Below, piece after piece: positions 26,838 through 33,598 of a stretch of DNA of 64,000 bases. Source of the DNA: [Eubacterium] saphenum (GTDB taxonomy: Bacteria > Bacillota > Clostridia > Peptostreptococcales > Anaerovoracaceae). A program made the translations under genes and the position numbers. The number at the start of each line of letters is the position of its first letter. The stretch's first letter is position 1. The notes below the pieces were generated by a model. That model ran no database searches. It saw nothing but the letters and a program-made list of their open reading frames with translations, and was not told the origin of the DNA. The stretch is taken from the NCBI GenBank assembly GCA_004555725.1, contig SFHC01000004.1, positions 62,001 through 126,000 on the forward strand. Direction: 5' to 3'.

Positions 26838-27953
26838 TTGAAAAAAGGATATGTCTACATTGCCATTACTACGATTCTGTTCAGCTCGATGGAGATTGCT
26901 CTGAAAAGTCTCGGAGATGCGTTCAATCCCGTCCAGCTGACATTCACCCGGTTCCTGATCGGCGGTCTTATTCTGCTCCCGATGGCCCTGCGCCATCTGC
27001 ACAAGAACCATCTGAAAATCACGCAGAGTGATCTGGCGCAGTTTGCTATGCTGGGCCTGATCGGTGTGACGATTTCCATGACGCTTTACCAGCTGTCCGT
27101 CGTCTACACTCAGGCGTCAGTTGTCGCTGTCCTGTTCTCCAGCAACTCGATTTTCGTGATGATTTTCGCATTTCTGTTTCTCGGAGAACCGATTTACAGG
27201 CGCAACATTGCCGCGCTCGGCCTTGACCTTGTCGGAATACTCTTTGTCATCAACATCCTGCATATGAAGCTCAGCCTGGCCGGCGTCATCTTCACGATGC
27301 TCGCAACGGTCACGTTTGCGCTGTACGGGGTCGGCGGAAAGAAACCGACCGTGAAGTTCGGAGGAACGGTAAATACCTGCATGTCCTTTCTCATGGGCGG
27401 GCTGGAAATGGTCGCGCTGTCGCTTCTGACCTATATCCCTGCGATTTCTCATGCGTTTAATTCTCTCGGACTGACGATGTTCAGCAGAGTGCCGATGTTC
27501 CAGGGATATTCTCTGCATACGCTTCCGGCATTCCTGTTTGTCTGCATCGGCGTTACCGGAATCGGCTATGCCTGCTACTTTCTGGCTATGGAAAGCGTAT
27601 CCGTCAATACTGTATCACTCGTATTCTTTTTCAAACCGGTGCTTGCGCCGATTCTGGCTTTCCTGGTTCTGGGAGACCCGATGCCGGCGACCAAGATCAT
27701 CGGCATCTGTTTCATTCTGGCCGGTTCTCTGACGAACATCCTGCCTCCGATGCTGGCCGGAAGGAAAAGCGCCGACCGTCTGGACCAGGAAGCTGTCCGT
27801 GCCGAGTACGCGCTGACCGAAATGGAAACCAGAGCGAAGGAAGAAAAGGAAGTTCTGGAGAAGAAGGAATACAACCGCAGAAAACGCCAGGCCGAGGCAG
27901 CCGCGCGCAAATCGGCAGCAGGCAGAAATACTTCTGCTCACACACCGAATTAA
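26838..27953 (+). CDS. DMT superfamily (EamA) transporter with charged C-terminal tail
   Basis: 371 residues from a TTG start at 26838. AAGAGGTG lies 7 nt upstream, and the protein then begins KKGYVYIAITTILFSSMEIAL like its family. An ATG at 26775 in frame lacks an SD. About ten membrane segments in two EamA repeats follow (FTRFLIGGLILLPMAL; SVNTVSLVFFFKPVLAPILAFLVLGD). The last 60 residues are a hydrophilic Lys/Arg/Glu/Ala-rich, probably helical cytoplasmic tail. Substrate unknown. It differs clearly from the other DMT protein at 16743. Confidence 0.85.
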   Translation: MKKGYVYIAITTILFSSMEIALKSLGDAFNPVQLTFTRFLIGGLILLPMALRHLHKNHLKITQSDLAQFAMLGLIGVTISMTLYQLSVVYTQASVVAVLFSSNSIFVMIFAFLFLGEPIYRRNIAALGLDLVGILFVINILHMKLSLAGVIFTMLATVTFALYGVGGKKPTVKFGGTVNTCMSFLMGGLEMVALSLLTYIPAISHAFNSLGLTMFSRVPMFQGYSLHTLPAFLFVCIGVTGIGYACYFLAMESVSVNTVSLVFFFKPVLAPILAFLVLGDPMPATKIIGICFILAGSLTNILPPMLAGRKSADRLDQEAVRAEYALTEMETRAKEEKEVLEKKEYNRRKRQAEAAARKSAAGRNTSAHTPN

Positions 27954-28328
27954 TCCGATTCTGAAACAACTATAAAAAAGTAAACAAGACGCTGCATAAA
28001 CGGTTTTATTTCAGCCGCATGCAGCGTCTTTTCTGCATATTAAAAGCTCTCCTCCGCTGAAACAATAACGATATATTCTGCAAATATCATTCTCTCATCA
28101 AATATTCGCAGAGAGCTCACATAAATTTCGGCGGACGATCGGAAAGGGGATGCACCGGACGTTTAGAATATTCCGTGACGCGCAGAAAAGAATGAGACAC
28201 GCGGAATACCCGTCCTCCCACCTGTTGCTACAGAAACGGGGCGGCCGCGCAGTCTGCCTGTATGCGCATAAAATGGAAAAATCACTCTATAATTTCGATA
28301 TAGCAGCATATACAGATAGGAGACTATG
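27954..28328. other. Intergenic region before the two-component genes
   Basis: It contains the terminator at 27986-28034 and a TATAAT at 28288-28293 that may be the -10 of the response regulator gene, without a good -35. Nothing else was recognised. Confidence 0.45.
27986..28034 (+). terminator. Intrinsic terminator of the DMT transporter gene
   Basis: AAGACGCTGCAT and ATGCAGCGTCTT form a perfect 12-bp stem around a loop of about 21 nt, followed by TTCTG. The short T-run makes it moderate in strength. Confidence 0.75.
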
Positions 28329-29003
28329 ATGAGACTTCTTCTTGCAGAGGACGAACGTTCACTTTCTAAAGCGCTGATCAAACTTCTTCAGCATGAACAT
28401 TATTCCGCCGACCCGGTTTTCAACGGAGAAGACGCGCTGGAATACCTGCGGTCCGGAAATTACGACGCCGCGATTCTGGATATCATGATGCCGAAAATGG
28501 ACGGCCTGACGGTTCTGAAAACGATCCGGAAAGAAAACAACCCGATTCCTGTGCTGCTCCTGACCGCAAAAGGTGAAATCGAGGACCGCGTGATCGGACT
28601 GGACAGCGGAGCCAACGACTACCTGCCAAAGCCGTTTAATTTCCGTGAACTGACGGCTCGCATCCGCGCGATGACCCGCACCCAGCCAACTGCAGAAAAC
28701 AGTATTCTGAAATATGAAACCATCACTCTGAACCGTGCGACGTTTGAACTCAGCACTGCATCCGGTTCCATGCGCCTCGCAAACAAAGAATTTCAGATTC
28801 TGGAGTTCCTTATGACCAGTCCGGGAAATCCGATTTCCTCCGAGCGCCTGTTTGAAAAAATCTGGGGTACAGACAGCGAATCAGATATCAACGTCGTCTG
28901 GGTCTATATTTCCTATCTGAGAAGGAAACTGGACGCGCTGAACGCCAGGGTGAACATTCAGTCCATACGTAATCAGGGCTATCTGCTCCGGAAAGGAGAA
29001 TAA
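28329..29003 (+). CDS. OmpR-family response regulator
   Basis: 224 residues. The receiver domain has the acidic pair (LLLAEDE), phospho-acceptor ILDIMMPKMDG, LLLTAKGEIEDR and the Lys in NDYLPKPF. A C-terminal winged helix follows (LANKEFQILEFLMTSPGNPISSERLFEKIWG; VWVYISYLRRKLD). Two adjacent ATGs occur; the second (28329) is 6 nt from GGAG. It is followed after 4 nt by its sensor kinase. The signal is unknown. Nearby genes give no clear target. Confidence 0.92.
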   Translation: MRLLLAEDERSLSKALIKLLQHEHYSADPVFNGEDALEYLRSGNYDAAILDIMMPKMDGLTVLKTIRKENNPIPVLLLTAKGEIEDRVIGLDSGANDYLPKPFNFRELTARIRAMTRTQPTAENSILKYETITLNRATFELSTASGSMRLANKEFQILEFLMTSPGNPISSERLFEKIWGTDSESDINVVWVYISYLRRKLDALNARVNIQSIRNQGYLLRKGE

Positions 29004-29007
29004 CACC

Positions 29008-30231
29008 ATGATCCGCCGCCTTCGCAACCGCTTCATCGCTTCCGCACTGCTTTCTATGTTTCTGGTCCTGTTTACCATCATCAGCGCGGCCAACATCATC
29101 AACTACCACCGCATCTCCTCACAGGCCGACAATATTCTGACCATGATCGCGGACAACCAGGGGCAGATGCCTACAGCCTCTGAACAGTTTCAGCAGAAAA
29201 ACGGAATGAACCGGGAAACGCCGTTTGAATCCCGGTATTTTTCCGTGATCCTTACGAACTCGGGAAAAACCGTCTCCATCAACACCAGACAGATTGCCTC
29301 GGTAGATAAGAAACAGGCCGTCCGTTACGCCAGAAAAGTCCTGAATTCCGGCCACAAGACAGGGTTCTATAAAAATTACCGTTTTCTGACGCAGAACACA
29401 GGAAACGGGCAGACTGCAGTCTGTTTTCTGGACTGCGGCCGGTCTCTTGACAATTTCCAGGATTTTCTTACCGACAGCTTCATGGCTTCCCTTGCTGGTA
29501 TGATTGCCGTTTTTGTGCTGATCCTCCTTTTGTCGAAAATGGCCATGCGTCCCGCCAACGAGAGCTACCGACGGCAGCGCCAGTTCATCACCGATGCAGG
29601 GCATGAAATCAAGACACCACTGACTGTCATTGACGCCGACCTTATGGTTCTGGAAATGGAGCAGGGGAGCAGTGAGTGGAGCGAGGACATCCGCAAACAG
29701 GTGCACCGCCTGACGGACCTTACGAACCGCCTGATCCGCCTGTCAAAACTGGAAGAAGGGGCGCCGGAAGACGCACAGCAGAAGACCGTTATCGACCTTT
29801 CCAGGACCGTCAGGAATACCGCTGAGTCCTTCCAGAGCAGGGCAAAGGTTGAACGCAAGGAATTCACCATGTCAATCCATCCGGAGATCCGATACCTCGG
29901 GGATAAGAGCGCCCTGGAGGAACTGACTTCCATTCTTCTGGACAATGCATTAAAATATTCCCCGGAAGGCGGAAAAATCACCCTGTCGCTGAAAAAAGAG
30001 CGAAAAGACGTCCGGCTGACTGTTACAAATACCGCTCAGCTGCAGAATACAGAAAATTTAGAGCATCTGTTCGACCGATTCTACCGGGACGACGCATCGC
30101 ATAACGCAGAAACCGGCGGCTACGGAATCGGACTGTCCATAGCAAAAGCCGCCGCGGAAATGCACCACGGAAAGATCACGGCCTCTTCAGAAGACGGAAA
30201 ATCACTCACCATGACCGTGATTCTGCGTTAG
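29008..30231 (+). CDS. Membrane sensor histidine kinase
   Basis: 407 residues. A transmembrane segment near the N-terminus (residues 10-33) and another near 160-180 flank an extracellular loop of about 130 residues of no recognised fold. No HAMP domain is evident. The HisKA motif is DAGHEIKTPLTVIDADL. The ATPase has ILLDNALKYSPEGG (N box), a degenerate G1 region and GGYGIGLSIAKA (G2). AAAGGAG lies before the start. It pairs with the response regulator immediately upstream, and the loop probably senses an extracytoplasmic signal. Confidence 0.92.
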   Translation: MIRRLRNRFIASALLSMFLVLFTIISAANIINYHRISSQADNILTMIADNQGQMPTASEQFQQKNGMNRETPFESRYFSVILTNSGKTVSINTRQIASVDKKQAVRYARKVLNSGHKTGFYKNYRFLTQNTGNGQTAVCFLDCGRSLDNFQDFLTDSFMASLAGMIAVFVLILLLSKMAMRPANESYRRQRQFITDAGHEIKTPLTVIDADLMVLEMEQGSSEWSEDIRKQVHRLTDLTNRLIRLSKLEEGAPEDAQQKTVIDLSRTVRNTAESFQSRAKVERKEFTMSIHPEIRYLGDKSALEELTSILLDNALKYSPEGGKITLSLKKERKDVRLTVTNTAQLQNTENLEHLFDRFYRDDASHNAETGGYGIGLSIAKAAAEMHHGKITASSEDGKSLTMTVILR

Positions 30232-30370
30232 ACTGACCGTCCTATCATCCGGACTGCAGCCGCGCATCTCCGTCCGGTTATGCATACTGAAAATGCAGTC
30301 TGTGCAGGATATACGCAGACATCCAAAATACATCAACCGCACTGAACAGAAAGGAAAGAGGGAGGACGAC

Positions 30371-31426
30371 ATGACATTAGGCAGAGAAAAAATTCATTTC
30401 CTGAACACCCCGACGCCGCTGGAGCGCATGAACCGCGTTTCTGAAGACCTGGGTTTTGAATTCTGGATGAAACGGGATGATCTGACCAATCTCGGCACTG
30501 GAGGGAACAAACTCCGAAAACTGGAATATTTTCTGAAAGACGCGCTGGATCAGCATGCCACAATGCTGCTGACCGTCGGAGGGGCACAGACCAATCACGG
30601 TCGGCTTACGGCTGCTGTGGCCGCAAAATACGGTCTGAAATCGGCGATTGTGTCTGTGGATGAATATCCGGGTGAACTGTCCGCCAACCTGCTCTTAGAC
30701 GGTATGATGGACTGCCACGTCTATCTGGTGCACCAAAAGGAAGGCGAAGATGCTGACGAACTTCTTCAGAATGCCGTGAAACAGGTCACCGCAGAATGGG
30801 AATCAAAAGGCGAAAGCGTGTACTATATCCCGATGGGAGGATCCAACGAACTCGGCGCGCTCGGCTATTACGACTGCGCAGTTGAACTGGACCGGCAGAT
30901 CAGAGAGCAAGGACTGAAGAATCCTCACCTCATCGTCACAGCCGGAAGCCTGGGAACGTACACAGGTCTTGCCGCGGCGATTAAAAACGAGCATCTGTCC
31001 ATGAAACTCTCCGGAATCTCGGTACTGCCGTTCAGCGGCGCTGACAGCGCAGAAAAGAGACGGAACGGGCAGAAAGATGCCAAAGCCTATTACGAGCGTC
31101 TCAGAGCGTGTTACGGCCTCTCTGAGGACATTCCGGAAAAAGAGTTCGACCTGATCACAGAATATGACGGCGGCGCCTATAACAATCCTCTGAAAAATGT
31201 CCGCGATGCCATGTACTACCTGGCCAGAACGGAAGGCATCATCACTGATCCGTGCTATACAGGAAAAACTCTGGCCGGCATTCTCGCCATGGCAAAAGAA
31301 GGCCACTTCAAGGGCGAAACGGTCATCATGATCCATACCGGCGGAATTCCGGGAATCTACACAAAACATCACCGGGTTGAAATGGAAAAAGAGCTCATCG
31401 ACCATATTCACCTGATGAACCAGTAA
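30371..31426 (+). CDS. D-cysteine desulfhydrase / ACC deaminase family PLP enzyme
   Basis: 351 residues. Fold-type II PLP enzyme. The PLP lysine is in GTGGNKLRKLEYF, GGAQTNHGRLTAAVAAKYG follows, and a Gly-rich phosphate loop VTAGSLGTYTGLAA comes later. Members either break down D-cysteine to pyruvate, H2S and ammonia or deaminate 1-aminocyclopropane-1-carboxylate. In an anaerobe the former is more likely. The start at 30371 follows GGGAGG. The frame is open for 26 codons upstream without an SD. It is separated from the two-component genes by 139 nt. Confidence 0.85.
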   Translation: MTLGREKIHFLNTPTPLERMNRVSEDLGFEFWMKRDDLTNLGTGGNKLRKLEYFLKDALDQHATMLLTVGGAQTNHGRLTAAVAAKYGLKSAIVSVDEYPGELSANLLLDGMMDCHVYLVHQKEGEDADELLQNAVKQVTAEWESKGESVYYIPMGGSNELGALGYYDCAVELDRQIREQGLKNPHLIVTAGSLGTYTGLAAAIKNEHLSMKLSGISVLPFSGADSAEKRRNGQKDAKAYYERLRACYGLSEDIPEKEFDLITEYDGGAYNNPLKNVRDAMYYLARTEGIITDPCYTGKTLAGILAMAKEGHFKGETVIMIHTGGIPGIYTKHHRVEMEKELIDHIHLMNQ

Positions 31427-31490
31427 ACACCACGCACCTTTCACGCGAATCTTTAAGCAGATTTAATGTTCATCCTGTATGATAAAACCA

Positions 31491-31511
31491 TCTTCAGAAG
31501 ATATCTGAAGA
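31491..31511 (+). promoter_or_regulatory. Hairpin just upstream of the alarmone synthetase RBS
   Basis: TCTTCAGA and TCTGAAGA form an 8-bp inverted repeat with a 5-nt loop. It ends a few nt before AGGAGG, so it could act on translation or be an operator. Confidence 0.4.
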
Positions 31512-31533
31512 GGAACAGGAGGTTGAAAAACCA

Positions 31534-32226
31534 ATGAACATGAATAAAATCGAAACGAACACCAGAATGACGCACATCATCAGTGATACAGAAAGATTCT
31601 ACGGAAAATATTATCCGGCGCTGAAGGAGACAGAAAACCGGATGCTTCAGATGATCCGCAGACACATAGAAGATACGCAGGCCGCAGACGATATGCAGCA
31701 GATCCAGTACTGCAGCAGCAGAATTAAGTCTGCAGGAAGCATGATCAGCAAACTGCAGAAGAAAGGCCTGCGTCCCACTCCGGAAAACGCGCTTTCAGAA
31801 ATCCATGACGCGCTGGGCATCCGCATGATCTGTCCTTTTAACGATGACATCTATGCTGCAGCGGAATGGCTGCAGCGTCTTCCGGGCATCCGGACCGTAC
31901 AGGTAAAAGACTATGTCCGGCATCCGAAGGCCAGCGGATACCGCAGCCTGCATATGATTCTGTTCATCCCGAAAGCTTCTGATCTGCAGATTTGCGGCGG
32001 AAAGTATCAGGGGGCGGAAGGAATATTTGCGGAAATTCAGATCCGGACGATCGCCATGGACTTCTGGGCCTGCCTGGACCACCAGCTCAATTATAAAAAG
32101 GACGCAGGAAACAGACAGCTCCTTCAGTCTGAACTGAGAAGCTGCGCGGATGAAATCGCATCGGTCGATCTCTCCATGCAGACACTTCGGGATCTGATCC
32201 GGATGAACGGAAGTCTGTCCGCGTAA
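31534..32226 (+). CDS. Small alarmone synthetase (RelA/SpoT synthetase domain only)
   Basis: 230 residues. It makes (p)ppGpp from ATP and GDP/GTP. The synthetase motifs are clear: SRIKSAGSMISKLQKKG, DALGIRMICPF, VKDYVRHPKASGYRSLHMI and AEIQIRTIAMDFWACLDHQLNYK. There is no HD hydrolase, TGS or ACT domain, so it is a single-domain synthetase of the RelP/RelQ (YjbM/YwaC) kind. AGGAGG precedes the start by 11 nt. It converges with the SigB-like gene across a shared terminator. Control by transcription is likely, since SAS proteins lack ribosome-sensing domains. Confidence 0.9.
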   Translation: MNMNKIETNTRMTHIISDTERFYGKYYPALKETENRMLQMIRRHIEDTQAADDMQQIQYCSSRIKSAGSMISKLQKKGLRPTPENALSEIHDALGIRMICPFNDDIYAAAEWLQRLPGIRTVQVKDYVRHPKASGYRSLHMILFIPKASDLQICGGKYQGAEGIFAEIQIRTIAMDFWACLDHQLNYKKDAGNRQLLQSELRSCADEIASVDLSMQTLRDLIRMNGSLSA

Positions 32227-32274
32227 TTAACTGAAGCCTCACATATCGTCATGAAATATAACGCACGCATAAAA

Positions 32275-32317
32275 AAACAGCAGGGACTGCCGGGCGGCTT
32301 CCTGCTGCTATTTTTTA
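32275..32317. terminator. Bidirectional terminator between alarmone synthetase and sigma genes
   Basis: CAGCAGG (32278-32284) and CCTGCTG (32301-32307) form the stem. TTTTTT follows on the plus strand and TTTTTTT on the minus strand. The stop codon of the sigma gene (32308-32310) lies inside the terminator, so the hairpin overlaps its coding end. Confidence 0.85.
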
Positions 32318-33045
32318 TGCAGTTCCTCACGGAATTGCTTGATTATATTTCTTTCTGCACGGGAAATGGTCATCTGTGATACGCCGAGTGTCTTTGCGAT
32401 CGAGGACTGCGAGCGATTGTAGATGAACCGTTCTCTGAAAATATAGCGGTTCTGGTCACTGAGCCGGCTCAGAACCGTATTGATGATGTCCGACATTTCA
32501 ACACGGTCAAATCCTTTATCGTCAAACCCGGTATATTTTTCAAGGAACGCGCTCTCACCGTCTTCTCCCGCATCTTCAAAGGTTTTATCCAGGGAATAGG
32601 TTCCGTAAGCCTGCGATCCTTCCATCGACTCAATAATCTGTTCTTCTGTATATCCGGTAAACTCCGCAATTTCAGAAATCGTCGGCTGTTTGTGATTCTG
32701 ACTGTAAAGCTCCTCTTTGGCTTTCTGCACTTTAGAAGCGATCTCCTTCAGACGTCTCGGAACTTTCAGGCTCCACTGCTTGTCGCGGAAATACTTCTTG
32801 ATCTCTCCCAGGATTGTCGGTGTTGCAAAAGAGCTGAACTCAAATCCTCTGGAAGGATCAAAACGTTCTACTGCCTGAACCAGGGCCAGCGCGCCAACCT
32901 GATAAAGGTCATCGTAATCTACGCCTTTATTCAGATATTTGCGGATGAGTATGTCGACCATATAAAGATGACTCTCCACCAATTCATTCCGTTTTTCAAT
33001 TGTCGGTTTTTCTTTATACTTGACAAACTCTTGCAGATCGGACAT
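32308..33045 (-). CDS. SigB/SigF/SigG-family sigma factor
   Basis: 245 residues. Region 2 (VDYDDLYQVGALALVQAVERFDPSRGFEFSSFATPTILGEIKKYFRDK), region 3 and region 4 (RFIYNRSQSSIAKTLGVSQMTISRAERNIIKQFREEL) are complete. It belongs to the general-stress/forespore group normally held by an RsbW/SpoIIAB anti-sigma factor. That partner is directly upstream. Since no RsbV/SpoIIAA antagonist or sporulation gene is adjacent, a SigB-like role is more likely than SigF/SigG, but sequence alone does not settle this. Confidence 0.88.
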   Translation of the reverse strand: MSDLQEFVKYKEKPTIEKRNELVESHLYMVDILIRKYLNKGVDYDDLYQVGALALVQAVERFDPSRGFEFSSFATPTILGEIKKYFRDKQWSLKVPRRLKEIASKVQKAKEELYSQNHKQPTISEIAEFTGYTEEQIIESMEGSQAYGTYSLDKTFEDAGEDGESAFLEKYTGFDDKGFDRVEMSDIINTVLSRLSDQNRYIFRERFIYNRSQSSIAKTLGVSQMTISRAERNIIKQFREELHKK

Positions 33046-33046
33046 A

Positions 33047-33445
33047 TTACACTCTTTTCGTCATACTAATTCTTTTTCTGCCATCTTCGTCCCGGTCAAA
33101 ACGAACTTCATTCATCAGAGACTCAATGACAAAAACACCCAGATCTCCCTCCTGCGGGCATTTACGGCATGGAGGATTCAGCTTCTCCAGCGTATGCTTG
33201 CTGCAGTCATCTTTAACGATGATATCTATTTTACCTTTTTCTACGTTACAGTCAACTTCATATTGATCAGAAAATCCGCTGAAGCCATGGCAGGAGATGT
33301 TCTTGCACGCCTCACAGACCGCAGTTTTGATATCTTCTGTCGCCTCCAGATCGAATCCGGCCGTAGTCGCCACCGATGTAATCGCCAGGCGAACCATTGT
33401 CAAGTATTCAGGCTTTCCCGGAATGATAAACTTAAGATGATCCAT
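33047..33445 (-). CDS. RsbW/SpoIIAB-like anti-sigma ATP-binding protein
   Basis: 132 residues. Bergerat-fold ATPase with the N box EDIKTAVCEACKNISCHG and the G2-like GDLGVFVIESLMNEVRF. The lid region is unusual: DDCSKHTLEKLNPPCRKCPQ carries three cysteines including a CxxC, where relatives have a Gly/Asp-rich G1 segment. Its gene is followed after 1 nt by the sigma factor it presumably binds. The start at 33445 follows GAGGGG; an earlier ATG lacks an SD. No RsbV antagonist is adjacent. Confidence 0.82.
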   Translation of the reverse strand: MDHLKFIIPGKPEYLTMVRLAITSVATTAGFDLEATEDIKTAVCEACKNISCHGFSGFSDQYEVDCNVEKGKIDIIVKDDCSKHTLEKLNPPCRKCPQEGDLGVFVIESLMNEVRFDRDEDGRKRISMTKRV

Positions 33446-33494
33446 TGATTTACCCCTCAATCTTTCCATTTGTTTTCCGCGGGTAATCCGCATG

Positions 33495-33524
33495 ATTGTA
33501 TATACCCAAATTTCATCGATACAA
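33495..33524 (-). promoter_or_regulatory. Candidate promoter of the anti-sigma/sigma operon
   Basis: TTGTAT (33519-33524), 18-bp spacer, TACAAT (33495-33500). Overlapping it is GGGTAT (33502-33507), which equals the SigB-type -10 consensus. A matching GTTT -35 is found only at long spacing (about 19 bp). Confidence 0.4.
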
Positions 33525-33525
33525 T

Positions 33526-33575
33526 CGAAAACAGAAGGAAGCAGGAGAGAGGAGCACCTGTCTCCTGTATCCTTC
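33526..33575 (-). terminator. Intrinsic terminator after gyrA
   Basis: On the minus strand GAAGGA and CAGGAGA pair with TCTCCTG and TCCTTC in one long stem with a small internal loop, followed by TGTTTTC. Confidence 0.75.
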
Positions 33576-33598
33576 ATATCCGGAATGAAAAGAAGTGT

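Noticed and set aside
28100..28328. Attenuator before the two-component genes
   Set aside because: Only weak, non-overlapping inverted repeats and no T-run were found.
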